From: Paenibacillus durus
Lineage (GTDB): Bacteria > Bacillota > Bacilli > Paenibacillales > Paenibacillaceae
Length of the DNA: 64,000 bases
Direction of reading: 5' to 3'
NCBI RefSeq assembly: GCF_000756615.1
Contig: NZ_CP009288.1
Location: forward strand, 2,170,001-2,234,000
Below the pieces are notes generated by a model. The model saw nothing but the letters and a program-made list of their open reading frames with translations, searched no databases and was not told the origin of the DNA. The translations under genes and the position numbers were made by a program. Positions 42,587-52,016 of this stretch are shown here, in pieces. Position 1 is the first letter of the stretch, and the number at the start of each line of letters is the position of its first letter.

Positions 42587-43003
42587 ATGTACTCAATCAG
42601 CGAAGTATCCAAATTAACGGGGATTACGGCGTATACCCTCCGTTTCTATGAAAAGATAGGCATACTGCCGAACCCTTCCCGTAAGGATGGAAAAGAGAAT
42701 GGACGCCGGCGTTACGACGACGGGGACATCCGGTTTATCCGCTTCATCCACGGCTTAAAGCAAACGGGAATGAAGCTGGAGGATATCGCTTCTTTTGCCA
42801 AGGACGGCTGTTTATTGGACCTGGACGGCAGAGAAATACCTGACATCCGGGATTCTCTGCACATGCGAATGGACATCCTGGATAGGCATATTGACTGGCT
42901 GGAGCGGCAGATGGAGCATCTGGAGCAGGTCAAGACCGTCGCCCTGGAGAAAAAAGCGTACTATTCGGCTATGCTGAATGACCATTCATTTTTTTCAAAA
43001 TAA
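42587..43003 (+). CDS. MerR family activator
   Basis: This 138-residue regulator has a winged helix-turn-helix at the N-terminus (MYSISEVSKLTGITAYTLRF, YEKIGIL), an NGRRRYDDGDI wing and a C-terminal antiparallel coiled coil (about 85-130). There is one cysteine, Cys75 in KDGCLLDLDG. Regulators of the AdhR/NmlR type use a single conserved cysteine to sense aldehydes or thiol stress, though at a different position. It probably activates the quinone oxidoreductase just upstream. ATG 42587 lies behind a GGAAGTGAGGGC site. Confidence 0.88.
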   Translation: MYSISEVSKLTGITAYTLRFYEKIGILPNPSRKDGKENGRRRYDDGDIRFIRFIHGLKQTGMKLEDIASFAKDGCLLDLDGREIPDIRDSLHMRMDILDRHIDWLERQMEHLEQVKTVALEKKAYYSAMLNDHSFFSK

Positions 43004-43771
43004 CTGTTTCCTTCCAATTTTCAGGGAAATGGTTATGCGGTCGAGGCTTGCCGTCGGCTGCTGAAGTACGGTTGCGAAAATTTGAAGCGCTGCTCCGAAC
43101 CGAATGGTGCGAATAAAAAGATGAACAAACGCGGTTTAAAAAAACCTGCAACCATACATCTTTTTTTCATAACTGTTTATTCAAGGGGGACATTCCTGCG
43201 AAGATGCATGCTTTTCCCGCTTAACCTCTCGTTATGGCGGAAATAGCTTATAATTCCTGCACGACCGCAGCTTTTTCCAAATCGATCCATAGAATCAACG
43301 AAAAAAACTGTACTGGCGCAGTTTTGCAATTTATTCAAAAGCCAGCCCTTGAATCAACTGGCGAGCGGGAAGTGAAATAACTCCTCCGGAATAATGGATG
43401 CGGGGCCAATAATGGATACGGCGGCCAATAAGGATGCGGCGGGCAATAAGGATGCGGCGGCCAATAGGGATACGGCGGCCAATAAGGATGCGGCGGCCAA
43501 TAGGGATACGGCGGCTAATAAGGATGCGGCGGCTAATAAGTTCGCATCTCCGCCCAGCGTTGATTAGCTGATCGTGAGGTCGCGCAGTACTCCCATGTCA
43601 CATTCTCTCTCATAAAATGCTGATTCTTAGTTGTCATGCACAATTAATAATGAGAATTTTAGATATTATGACAATATACATGCCATCAACATTTAAACGG
43701 CTGATGACTCAAGATATAATATGACTATTAGCACATATGTTGGCTTAAGCCACTGAAAGGTATGAGGAGTC
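43004..43771. other. 768-bp gene-poor interval containing a minisatellite
   Basis: No convincing gene is found between the MerR gene and the flavoprotein gene. It contains an A/T-rich weak hairpin near 43130-43160, the 18-bp tandem repeats at 43394-43548, and a promoter-like TTTAAA-17 bp-TATAAT at 43692-43720 ahead of the flavoprotein gene. A 57-codon frame across the repeats lacks a ribosome site. Confidence 0.7.
43394..43548. repeat. 18-bp minisatellite, about eight units
   Basis: Units follow aataaggatgcggcggcc with alternation between aaggatgcg and agggatacg versions, giving a partial 36-bp higher-order period. In one + frame it reads repeated NKDAAA/NRDTAA; on the other strand LLAAAS-type hydrophobic repeats. 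Neither has a start with a ribosome site. The unit length preserves any reading frame. Confidence 0.85.
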
Positions 43772-45217
43772 ATGAGCCTGGAAGCTTTGAATGAACGAGT
43801 GAAAACCGATCTTTCCTACCTTGCCTTTGGAGGCGCGGCTTGGGTACAGCCGAAGAATCATTCCGAAGGGCATGTCTATGACGTCGTAATTATCGGGGGA
43901 GGTCAAAGCGGCTTGGCTGCGGCTTTCGGCCTGCTGCGTGAACGGATATCGAATATTCTTGTTATTGATGAGAACCGTGAGGGTCTGGAAGGGCCGTGGG
44001 AAACTTATGCGCGAATGGTGACGCTGCGCACGCCCAAGCATCTGACTTCCGTCGACCTCGGAATACCTTCTCTGACCTTCCGCTCCTGGTGGGAAGCGCA
44101 GTTCGGACCGCAGGGCTGGGAAGAGGTCGATAAAATTCCGCGGGGCGACTGGATGAATTATTTACGCTGGTACCGGCAGGTTCTCGGACTTCCGGTCATT
44201 AATGAGGTCAAGCTGAAGCTGATCGAGCCTGCCGAGGACGGGATTCATCGCTTGCATATTGATGGAGCGGGAGCGCCTTCGGAACGATTATTGGCGCGAA
44301 AAGTCGTTCTGGCCACAGGCATTCAAGGGGGCGGCGAGTGGCATGTGCCTTCATTCATTGCCGATAATTTGCCGGGGCATCTGTATGCCCACACCTCAGA
44401 GATGATTGATTTTGAAGCGCTGAAAGGCAAAAAAATCGGGATTTTGGGCGGCGGAGCGTCGGCCTTTGACAATGCCAATTTCGCCTTGTCCCAAGGCGTG
44501 GCCGAAGCTCATGTCTTTGTACGCCGGGAGAAGCTGCCGAGCGTCAATCCGATCCGCCAGATGGAATCGTCGGGGATGATTGAGCGCTTCCACGTTCTGA
44601 CGGATGCCGAGAAATATGCGGCGATTTCCCATTTCTTTAAGTACAATCAGCCGCCGACCAACGATACCTTTGAACGGGCGGCTGCATGGCCCGGATTTGA
44701 GCTGCATCTTGGCGCACCATGGCTTGATGTGGAGAGAGAGGGCGAAGGAGTGACGGTGACCACGCCTCAAGGCAGATTCACCTTTGATTTCCTGATCGTC
44801 AGTACGGGTCTGCTCAGCGATCCCGGCTTGCGTCCGGAGCTCCGGCTGATCGAGAGCCATATTGCCCGCTGGGGAGATGTCTACGAGGCTCCGGCAGAGG
44901 TAGCCAGTCCGCTGCTTGATGCGCACCCTTACCTCAGTCCCGGGTTTGCGCTCACCAGCCGCGACGCGGAGGGAGAGTATCTCCTGCATGGACTGTTCGT
45001 CTTTAACTACTCGGCGCTTGCGAGCTGCGGACTTTCGGCTTCCGCTATCTCGGGCACGAAGAACGCGGTGCCGAAGCTTGTCTCCAGAGTCGCGGACCAA
45101 TTATTCCTGGACGACCGCGACGCGATTCTGAAATCCTTCTTTGATTATAATGAGGCCGAATTTGTCAGCGAATGGTCGAAACCAGCGGCGAGCGATGAGC
45201 TTGAACCCAAAATATAA
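43772..45217 (+). CDS. FAD/NAD(P)-binding flavoprotein monooxygenase-like
   Basis: This 481-residue protein has two Rossmann motifs: FAD site VVIIGGGQSGLAAAFGLL (about residue 38) and NAD(P) site IGILGGGASAFDNANFAL (about 226). The arrangement resembles Baeyer-Villiger/flavin-containing monooxygenases or thioredoxin-reductase-like oxidoreductases. The linker TLRTPKHLTSVDLGIPSLTF is typical of a large actinobacterial/firmicute group of uncharacterised FMO-like proteins. ATG 43772 follows GTATGAGGAG. Function is not assigned further. Confidence 0.83.
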   Translation: MSLEALNERVKTDLSYLAFGGAAWVQPKNHSEGHVYDVVIIGGGQSGLAAAFGLLRERISNILVIDENREGLEGPWETYARMVTLRTPKHLTSVDLGIPSLTFRSWWEAQFGPQGWEEVDKIPRGDWMNYLRWYRQVLGLPVINEVKLKLIEPAEDGIHRLHIDGAGAPSERLLARKVVLATGIQGGGEWHVPSFIADNLPGHLYAHTSEMIDFEALKGKKIGILGGGASAFDNANFALSQGVAEAHVFVRREKLPSVNPIRQMESSGMIERFHVLTDAEKYAAISHFFKYNQPPTNDTFERAAAWPGFELHLGAPWLDVEREGEGVTVTTPQGRFTFDFLIVSTGLLSDPGLRPELRLIESHIARWGDVYEAPAEVASPLLDAHPYLSPGFALTSRDAEGEYLLHGLFVFNYSALASCGLSASAISGTKNAVPKLVSRVADQLFLDDRDAILKSFFDYNEAEFVSEWSKPAASDELEPKI

Positions 45218-45233
45218 CCGGCTCGATTCAAGG

Positions 45234-45258
45234 GCGCCCGGGAAACCGGGCGTTTTTT
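45234..45258 (+). terminator. Terminator after the flavoprotein gene
   Basis: gcgcccgg-gaaa-ccgggcg followed by six T: a compact, strong intrinsic terminator. Confidence 0.9.
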
Positions 45259-45268
45259 GGGTTTCCGA

Positions 45269-45313
45269 GAAACGGATGCCGCTATTAAAAGGACGGCGCA
45301 GCCGTTTCTTTTT
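45269..45313 (+). terminator. Second tandem terminator
   Basis: gaaacgg pairs with ccgtttc, with inner gccgc/ggcgc-type pairing, followed by five T. It follows the first terminator by about 10 bp. Confidence 0.7.
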
Positions 45314-45372
45314 GCATGATACAATAGAATTGCTCGAGCTCCTTTTCAACATACCTAGCGGAAGGTTACTTA

Positions 45373-45489
45373 ATGGATAGAAGCGTTGAATCTTTGGTAA
45401 GAGCCCTGCAATGGATTGAAACGGAGGAAGATCCGAAATACCGGAAGAAATACGCGGCGGTGTGGAAGGAGAAGAAACAGCAGTCTTAA
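45373..45489 (+). CDS. Small 38-residue charged protein
   Basis: ATG 45373 follows a GGAAGG site at 8 nt and begins a 39-codon frame (MDRSVESLVRALQWIETEED, then PKYRKKYAAVWKEKKQQS). The amphipathic helix-like pattern and codon use look real. It lies between a double terminator and the AIM24-like gene, possibly in its leader. No family is recognised. Confidence 0.5.
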   Translation: MDRSVESLVRALQWIETEEDPKYRKKYAAVWKEKKQQS

Positions 45490-45608
45490 ACAGATTTGCA
45501 TCGCATAAAATTTTAGTTCCGGCGAAACCGCTCCGGCTTAACGGACGTATAAACGCTCAAACGGCTGGAGGAAACCTTGAACCAATAATTAAGGAGGATT
45601 CGATAGTT

Positions 45609-46406
45609 ATGGGAGCGCATGAAATTGATTATGTGATTATGGGCGAAGAAATGCAGTGTGTGGAGGTTCAGCTTGATCCCGGCGAGAGTGTAATTGCGGA
45701 AGCGGGCAGCTTCATGATGATGGACCCGGAAATCCGTATGGAGACCATTTTCGGCGACGGGAGCAACTCGGGTCAGGGCGGCGGCGGTCTGATGGGCAAG
45801 CTGATGGGCGCGGGAAAAAGAGTGCTGACCGGCGAAAGCCTGTTCATGACCGTATTCACGCATGGCGGCGGTTACGGCCGGAAGTCTGTAACGTTTGCCG
45901 CTCCGTATCCGGGAAAGATCATTCCCCTTGACCTACTTCAGTACGGCGGAAAAATTGTCTGTCAAAAGGACGCTTTTCTCTGCGCGGCGAAAGGCGTATC
46001 CGTAGGGATTGAATTTCAGCGCAAGCTGGGCGCCGGATTCTTTGGCGGCGAAGGATTTATTATGCAGAAGCTGGAGGGCGACGGTTTAGCCTTTGTCCAT
46101 TCCGGCGGATATGTCATGGAGAAGACGCTGCAGCCCGGAGAAGTCATTCGCCTCGATACCGGTTGTCTAGTCGCCATGACTTCATCGGTGGACTATGATA
46201 TCGAGATGGTCAAAGGCATCAAAACCGCCCTGTTCGGAGGGGAAGGCCTATTCTTCGCCACGCTGCGGGGACCGGGCAAGATCTGGGTTCAGTCGCTGCC
46301 GTTCAACCGGATGGCCGACCGTATTCTGTCCGCAGCCCGCGGCACAGGACGCAGGGAAGAGGGCAGCATTCTCGGCGGACTGGGCAATCTGCTGGACGGC
46401 AGATAA
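45609..46406 (+). CDS. AIM24/TIGR00266 family protein
   Basis: This 265-residue beta-rich protein belongs to the TIGR00266/AIM24 family of unknown function. Typical segments are DPGESVIAEAGSFMMMDPEI, a glycine-rich loop (GQGGGGLMGKLMGAGKR), GESLFMTVFTHGGGYGRKSV and GGEGFIMQKLEGDGLAFVHS. The start is ATG 45609 behind AAGGAGG; the in-frame ORF extends to 45462 but lacks a site there and overlaps the small gene. It ends at a terminator. Confidence 0.88.
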   Translation: MGAHEIDYVIMGEEMQCVEVQLDPGESVIAEAGSFMMMDPEIRMETIFGDGSNSGQGGGGLMGKLMGAGKRVLTGESLFMTVFTHGGGYGRKSVTFAAPYPGKIIPLDLLQYGGKIVCQKDAFLCAAKGVSVGIEFQRKLGAGFFGGEGFIMQKLEGDGLAFVHSGGYVMEKTLQPGEVIRLDTGCLVAMTSSVDYDIEMVKGIKTALFGGEGLFFATLRGPGKIWVQSLPFNRMADRILSAARGTGRREEGSILGGLGNLLDGR

Positions 46407-46427
46407 GATTCAAGCTTTAATTTCGTG

Positions 46428-46470
46428 GCCGTTGAACACATGGGTCTGTCGTGTGTTTGACGGCTTTTTT
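46428..46470 (+). terminator. Terminator after the AIM24-like gene
   Basis: gccgttgaacaca pairs with tgtgtttgacggc, followed by six T. The rest of the interval up to 46634 holds nothing I can assign. Confidence 0.85.
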
Positions 46471-46633
46471 GTGCTGAAAATTATAACGAAACCCTGGAAG
46501 CCAGAACATTATTTTGTCAACCAAATAATTTCTTGGAATTGTATAACAAATGACCGGTTTTTTGTCGATAATCACCGAAACATATTTACTCTGACTTTTG
46601 GTCGGGGGGCATGAAAATTAGGGGGTTATGCTT

Positions 46634-47725
46634 ATGAAAACAAAAAGAAAGCTTATCCGTTCCCTGTGTGTGATGCTGTGCGTAGCGGGAGTATTGGCGT
46701 GGACGGCGTCATGCTCATCCGGCAGCGTCTCGCCGGAAGCGGGGGAAGCGCGAAAAGCTGGCGATGCCGGCTCACCCGGAACGCAAAGCAGCGTGAGCGG
46801 AACAGCCTCGCAGGATGCAAAAGCGGCGGCCGGGACCCTGGGGAAGAAAAGCAAGGTGACTATTGGCGTCATTTTGCTTGATCAGAGAGACCGGTTTCTC
46901 ACTTATCTCGCGCAGAACATGAGGCGGGAAGCCGAGGCCGAACCGGGAACGTCGCTCGAAATCAAATATTCCGGCGATGATGCGAAACTCCAGGCCGAAC
47001 AAGTGGAGGAACTACTTACGGCAGGGGTAAACGCCATCGTGTTTATTCCGGTGAACGCGGAGCAATCGGTAAAGCTGACGAAAAGGATCCAAGACGCCGG
47101 GATACCGGCAATTATCCTGTCCCGCGCCTATGAAGGTGTGGAAGGGGCGACGGCATATGTCGGCTCCGAGCGGCCGCCTTCCGCCGAATCGCCGCCGGAT
47201 GCCGCCGGTATTCTGGAAATGGACGAAATCGCCAAATTGCTGGGGGGAAAGGGGAATATTGCGCTCATAGACGGCGGCAAAGATGAGAAGCGAGCGGAAG
47301 ATATTAAAAGTGTCTTAACCCAGCATCCGGGATTGAATTTGGTGTTCGAAGGAAGCGCCGCACATGACCGGTATCAAGCGCTGCTGCTCATGTCGGATTG
47401 GCTGACTACCGGCAAATCAATCGACGCTGTCGTGGCCACTAATGATGAAATGGCGATCGGAGCCATTCTGGCCGCGCGGTTACAGGGCAAAGAGAAGGGA
47501 ATGCGATTTGCTGGAGTCGACGGAACGATGCAGGCTCTGGAGCTGATGAAGATGGGCAAGATTGATGTCACCGTCTTTCAGGATGCGGCTGGACAGGGAA
47601 AGCAGGCGATAAAAGTCGCGGTTAAAGCCGCACAAGGCTTAAGCTTTACCAAAAATACATATGTCCCATACGAGCTGGTCACCGCGAATCAAGCGGATCA
47701 GTACATAGCAAAATGGAATCAATGA
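46634..47725 (+). CDS. Sugar-type solute-binding lipoprotein (RbsB-like) paired with a chemoreceptor
   Basis: This 363-residue protein has an N-terminal signal with a lipobox-like TASC. A Ser/Gly/Ala linker follows, then a periplasmic-binding-protein type 1 domain (VTIGVILLDQRDRFLTYLAQ; AVVATNDEMAIGAILAARLQ). No permease or ATPase genes adjoin it. Instead a methyl-accepting chemotaxis gene starts 17 bp after its stop. This suggests a sensor protein that presents a ligand to the chemoreceptor rather than feeding a transporter. ATG 46634 is preferred over ATG 46628 for spacing from AGGGGG. Confidence 0.87.
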   Translation: MKTKRKLIRSLCVMLCVAGVLAWTASCSSGSVSPEAGEARKAGDAGSPGTQSSVSGTASQDAKAAAGTLGKKSKVTIGVILLDQRDRFLTYLAQNMRREAEAEPGTSLEIKYSGDDAKLQAEQVEELLTAGVNAIVFIPVNAEQSVKLTKRIQDAGIPAIILSRAYEGVEGATAYVGSERPPSAESPPDAAGILEMDEIAKLLGGKGNIALIDGGKDEKRAEDIKSVLTQHPGLNLVFEGSAAHDRYQALLLMSDWLTTGKSIDAVVATNDEMAIGAILAARLQGKEKGMRFAGVDGTMQALELMKMGKIDVTVFQDAAGQGKQAIKVAVKAAQGLSFTKNTYVPYELVTANQADQYIAKWNQ

Positions 47726-47742
47726 GATTAGGAGGAAAACCG

Positions 47743-49434
47743 GTGCGTCTATCAATTGCACATAAATTATTGGCCGGATTTTTGACGGTTGCCATCATTT
47801 CCGGGTGTGCGGGTGTGAGCTACATTTTATCGATGCGGAAGGTGCAGAGTACCGTAGATAGGGTTCTTGAGCAACATGTAATGCTGAAAGGCATGGCGGA
47901 TAATCTGAAGTTCTACGCTATATCGCAGAACAGCAGCCTGCAATCGTATTTGCTCAATCAGGATACGTTCTATCATACGAATCTGCAGACGGATAACCGT
48001 CAGACGGAGAAGCTCCTGAACGAAATGTCTCCTATGCTGTTGGACCAGCCGGAGAGCCGGAAAATGGTTGATCTGATGAAGAATATGAACCGCTATTACA
48101 GCGAGAAGGCCGAAGGTCTGTTCGGGCTGCCGCAGGAGTCTTTGGAAGGCGCCTTTTTGGAGGCCAAGACTGACCTTATGCTGATGGGTGACGCCATTGT
48201 CCATTATGCCCAGCAGCTCTCCGATGAGCAAACTCGGGAAATGTTGGCGGTCAAGACGGAAATGGAGAAGACAAACGCGGATGCCATCCGTCTAACCATG
48301 GCGATCGGCATTGCCGTCTTTGTTCTTGCGGTCGGAATCGGGTTGTACATGGCCCGGATGATATCCCGGCCGATCCGGCTGCTGTCTGCTGCGGCGCGAT
48401 CCATTTCCGAAGGGAACTTGGGCGGAGATCCTCTAGTCTTGAAGCAGAAAGATGAATTGGCGATGCTGGCGGAAGCATTCAACCGGATGCAGGACAACCT
48501 GAGGGTTATTGTGACGGAAATCAACGAAAGCACCGGGCATCTTATCAATATTTCCGGGGAGGTCGCAGCAGGTACGGAAGAAACGAGCCGGGCGGCGGAA
48601 CATATGGCTTCCGTAATGGCCGAGCTGGCTTCGACCAGCAGCAGCCGGGTGGAGGCGACGAAGAACGGGCAGGAGGCAGTAATGGCCGTTGATGCCGACA
48701 TCCGCAGCATCGACCGGAACAGCCGGACAGCGATGAATGTGGCCACGCAAGCGCAGGAAATGGCCGTATCGGGTGAAAAAGGGCTGGCCGAAGCGGTTCG
48801 TCAGATGAATACGATCCGGCAGCGGATGGATGCGATTGAGCGGACGATGTCATCCCTGGAGAAGCGTTCTGGCGAAATCGAAGAGATGAACAACGTCATT
48901 TCTTCGATCGGGATGCAGACCAATCTCCTGTCGTTAAATGCGGCGATTGAAGCCGCCCGGGCCGGCGAGCATGGAAGGGGATTCGCGGTTGTGACCACGG
49001 AAATCCGCAAGCTTGCCAATGAAACCAACGCTTCGGCGGATAAGGTTAAAGCGCTGGTTCAGGCGATCCAGAGCGATACGCGGCAGGTTGGACTATCGGT
49101 CAAGGAAATGAATGACGAGGTGGCTCAAGGCGTGCAGACCACAAGCTCCGTAAGCGAATTGTTCGATCAGATCAAGAGACTGACGGACAGCACAACGAGC
49201 GAAATTCAGGAGGTGACCGAAGCGCTGCATCATCTTTCCGGACATTCCGAGAAGATTGTCAATACGATGGACCGGATATCGGAGATGACGCAGACGTTGG
49301 CAGAAAGTACGGAAAGTGTGGGCGCCGCCACCGAGCAGCAGCTGGCTTGCATGGAGCAGAATTCGGCGCATACATCTACGCTGCATGAAATGTCGGCCAA
49401 GCTCCGTCAGACGGTGCTGCACTTTAAACTCTAG
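47743..49434 (+). CDS. Methyl-accepting chemotaxis protein
   Basis: This 563-residue chemoreceptor starts at GTG 47743, correctly spaced from AGGAGG (47731-47736). TM1 covers about residues 9-30, and a roughly 150-residue four-helix-bundle-type extracellular sensor follows. TM2 lies at about 185-207, with HAMP (MISRPIRLLSAAARSISEGN) and a long cytoplasmic signalling coiled coil. The hairpin tip reads ISSIGMQTNLLSLNAAIEAA, then RAGEHGRGFAVV, the hallmark CheA/CheW contact region. The upstream binding lipoprotein is its likely ligand-bearing partner. Confidence 0.92.
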   Translation: MRLSIAHKLLAGFLTVAIISGCAGVSYILSMRKVQSTVDRVLEQHVMLKGMADNLKFYAISQNSSLQSYLLNQDTFYHTNLQTDNRQTEKLLNEMSPMLLDQPESRKMVDLMKNMNRYYSEKAEGLFGLPQESLEGAFLEAKTDLMLMGDAIVHYAQQLSDEQTREMLAVKTEMEKTNADAIRLTMAIGIAVFVLAVGIGLYMARMISRPIRLLSAAARSISEGNLGGDPLVLKQKDELAMLAEAFNRMQDNLRVIVTEINESTGHLINISGEVAAGTEETSRAAEHMASVMAELASTSSSRVEATKNGQEAVMAVDADIRSIDRNSRTAMNVATQAQEMAVSGEKGLAEAVRQMNTIRQRMDAIERTMSSLEKRSGEIEEMNNVISSIGMQTNLLSLNAAIEAARAGEHGRGFAVVTTEIRKLANETNASADKVKALVQAIQSDTRQVGLSVKEMNDEVAQGVQTTSSVSELFDQIKRLTDSTTSEIQEVTEALHHLSGHSEKIVNTMDRISEMTQTLAESTESVGAATEQQLACMEQNSAHTSTLHEMSAKLRQTVLHFKL

Positions 49435-49502
49435 ACTTCTGAAAAAACGCAATCCTAGCGGATTTTGACCGCTTCTATAGAACAGGAATGACCTATTATA
49501 AT

Positions 49503-49540
49503 GGCCGGCCAAGCTATCACGTTTGGACCGGCTTTTTTGC
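49503..49540 (+). terminator. Terminator after the chemoreceptor gene
   Basis: gccggccaa pairs with tttggaccggc, followed by six T. Confidence 0.8.
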
Positions 49541-49571
49541 ACCTGAAAATCGTGCGGATTCTATACTTCTT

Positions 49572-50366
49572 CTATACCTCTAACCGGTAATAGGGAATGC
49601 AAACCGTCGGTATAAATCCGAGCTTTTGCGCCAGATAATAAGAGCCCTCGTTTTCCTGGCGGCAGGACCAGACCGGCTCCAGGCCGGCTTCCAGGCAATA
49701 GTCGATTAAGGCCGAGCACACGTGGAAGGCATAGCCTTTTCCCCGGAATTTCTCGGGAGTTTCGATTCCTATCTCTAGCTGATTATTTTCAAGAAATGCT
49801 GCAAATGAGGTTGAAGCGGCTTCGTCCCCGTCGAGCAGCGTAAACCCGATTCCCCGCTCCGCGAATTGCTCCGAATCTCTCCAGAATCGCTTCGGAGTAA
49901 CGACGCCCTCAAGCTTCCGAAATACCTCCCGAGTCGTCGGCACAATTTCGTAATCGCTCTTCCCGTACTTCTTGACGGCCTGCTCATAACGGCTGCGGTC
50001 AAAGGCGAAATTGACTCTTGTATTCTCCTCCTGCACCACAGAGTCCGGGCCCGTCATTGAACGGATCAGAGGGTCCCAGGAACGGGGATATACCTGCAGC
50101 CACTCGGATTTTTGTCTAGTGTTATTAGTATTCGATAAATGCTCAACCAGATTATCCCTAAAAGATTCACGATCCGTTTCTCCAAACAGCAGCGACATTC
50201 CGTAAGGGTGGACGATGTAAAAGACAGCCGGGTTATGTAAGTCATCCGCATATACCTCCCCGGGAATATGTCCGTGTATAACGGCCTGGGCAAACAGTGT
50301 ATTGATGGTCACCTCTTGCAGCGGTTCCTCCGCCTTGGTGTATTCCTCAAAGTCTAATCTGATCAT
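49572..50366 (-). CDS. GNAT-family acetyltransferase
   Basis: This 264-residue protein has a two-part layout. The C-terminal GNAT domain shows ETPEKFRGKGYAFHVCSALI, in which RGKGYA is the acetyl-CoA pyrophosphate-binding loop, and a terminal SYYLAQKLGFIP. The N-terminal half resembles the extended GNAT_acetyltran (PF12746-like) family. The substrate is unknown. It stands between two unrelated genes on the minus strand. Confidence 0.83.
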   Translation of the reverse strand: MIRLDFEEYTKAEEPLQEVTINTLFAQAVIHGHIPGEVYADDLHNPAVFYIVHPYGMSLLFGETDRESFRDNLVEHLSNTNNTRQKSEWLQVYPRSWDPLIRSMTGPDSVVQEENTRVNFAFDRSRYEQAVKKYGKSDYEIVPTTREVFRKLEGVVTPKRFWRDSEQFAERGIGFTLLDGDEAASTSFAAFLENNQLEIGIETPEKFRGKGYAFHVCSALIDYCLEAGLEPVWSCRQENEGSYYLAQKLGFIPTVCIPYYRLEV

Positions 50367-50482
50367 AAGCCTCCGTGTCCCTTCTTCGATTTGGAATTAT
50401 ATCTAATTTATGTATTATACAAGAATTCAGTGGTAGAAGCGATGAGAAATAGCGGCTCTGAGGCACGGCCGGGGCTTGCCGC

Positions 50483-51904
50483 TTATCTCTGGCGAAGGTG
50501 TTCCTCAAAAAAGGCGAGCGTCGCCTTGTTGATCGTCCTGTGGGTACGGTAGGGGTCCTCCGTCTGACCGTTGGCCCAGACCATCATGGGGAACCAGAGA
50601 TAGAAGTCACAGAAGCTCAAATGGGTGGCGTGAGGAATGATCAATTCCTTCCCTCCGTTCCGCAACGCTTCTTGTTTACGCAAAGGGATCTGGCGCAGCT
50701 GCTTCTCAAAGATCTCGCGAGTCAGACCGGCGGCTGCCAGTTGGCTGTCCGTCGGTTCAGCTGTGGCACCCGCAGGCTGGGGTGGCAGATCGGAGCTCAT
50801 TAACAGAAAGGGCCGCGGCAATCCGCCGCTCAAATCCCCTTTGCCGAAAAAGGTGCCGTCCATATTGATCGCCGCTTTGACCCGCTGGTCAAGCAGCAGC
50901 GCCTGGGCGGCGTTAGCGCCCCCGAAGGAATGGCCTAGCATGCCGATGCGGCTTAAGTTGAGAGCGCCCGTCAAGAGCTTCTTGTCATCCCGGCGGTTCA
51001 GATCTTCCAGCCGGTCCAGTACGAAACGGATATCCTTCACCCAGACTTTGTCGATGATATCGTCCCAAGCGGAGATGTCCGACGGCTTCGGCTGGTTGGG
51101 GGATAGGCCGATATAATGCCCTCGCGGAAATACGGTTGTAAACGAGCTTAAGGTATGTTCTACGGCAACGACGATATAGCCGTGACTGGCCAATTCAACG
51201 GTTTGGAAGGTGCTGGTATAACGCCCTCCGGGGAAACCATGGGAGAACACGACAACCGGATAGGCCGCCTCCCTCTTCGATACGGGCGGATCCTGATAGG
51301 CGTAGGTCTTGGCCAGATTGAAGTAGCTGAACAACTGCTTCGGTATGCCGTATTGCCTGCCCAGCGCTTCGGCAATGACCGGTAGATCCGCCGCATAAGG
51401 CGCTGCCGGATAGCCTTCGGTGTGATCGGCGGGATACCAAATTTGAATGTTCAAGGCCCGATTGTTCCCAGGCACATTCTTATAGGTTTCCTTGCGCTCA
51501 TGATCAATCCAGTGGTACTGGACGGTTCCGACGCTATAGGGGCCGGTTGGCTTGTCGAAGGAAGGGACAGGCAGGGCGAAAGGCGGCAGCACCGCTAGCA
51601 AGCTGTATAACAAGAGAAATGCAGCGATCCCCGTACGCCGCAGCCTGCTTCTCTTGACAGGGGACTGTCCGGAGGAGCTTCCGCGTCTGAAGCGGACGAC
51701 GGTATGAAGGGTTAGAACGGCCGAGATCACGTATGCCGGCCACATTTGAAAGCGATAGCCTTCAAGCGCCAGATGCAGACTAATGGCGGTCAGGGAGACG
51801 GCGACCGATAAAGCTGCGCTGCGTTTGCTCCGCAATCTTCCAAATGCCAGCGGGGCCAGAAGGAACAGGTTTAGTACAATCAACAATACTTCGAATAATC
51901 GCAT
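50483..51904 (-). CDS. Membrane-anchored PAF-acetylhydrolase-like lipase
   Basis: This 473-residue protein begins with about four TM helices (residues 1-115). An alpha/beta-hydrolase domain like plasma PAF-acetylhydrolase follows. The nucleophile is in LGHSFGGANAAQALL, the acid in AAINMDGTFFGKG and the likely histidine in IIPHATHLSFCDF. The catalytic part probably faces the outside. ATG 51904 is preceded by GGAGCG. It is divergent from the Wadjet operon, with about 110 bp between. Confidence 0.83.
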   Translation of the reverse strand: MRLFEVLLIVLNLFLLAPLAFGRLRSKRSAALSVAVSLTAISLHLALEGYRFQMWPAYVISAVLTLHTVVRFRRGSSSGQSPVKRSRLRRTGIAAFLLLYSLLAVLPPFALPVPSFDKPTGPYSVGTVQYHWIDHERKETYKNVPGNNRALNIQIWYPADHTEGYPAAPYAADLPVIAEALGRQYGIPKQLFSYFNLAKTYAYQDPPVSKREAAYPVVVFSHGFPGGRYTSTFQTVELASHGYIVVAVEHTLSSFTTVFPRGHYIGLSPNQPKPSDISAWDDIIDKVWVKDIRFVLDRLEDLNRRDDKKLLTGALNLSRIGMLGHSFGGANAAQALLLDQRVKAAINMDGTFFGKGDLSGGLPRPFLLMSSDLPPQPAGATAEPTDSQLAAAGLTREIFEKQLRQIPLRKQEALRNGGKELIIPHATHLSFCDFYLWFPMMVWANGQTEDPYRTHRTINKATLAFFEEHLRQR

Positions 51905-52016
51905 GGAATCGCTCCTTTACAAGCGGAAACGGCTTCGTCACCCCCTTTTCCGCACAACTCAACTCTTGTATTATACTAGATCTTAATTATGCGGATCGAT
52001 AAGGGGTTGTAAAAGC

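Noticed and set aside
43394..43548. CRISPR array
   Set aside because: Units are directly adjacent without unique spacers, and no cas genes are in the window.
43394..43567. 57-residue repeat protein across the minisatellite
   Set aside because: ATG present but no ribosome site or promoter close by; the frame is open simply because the 18-bp unit lacks a stop.
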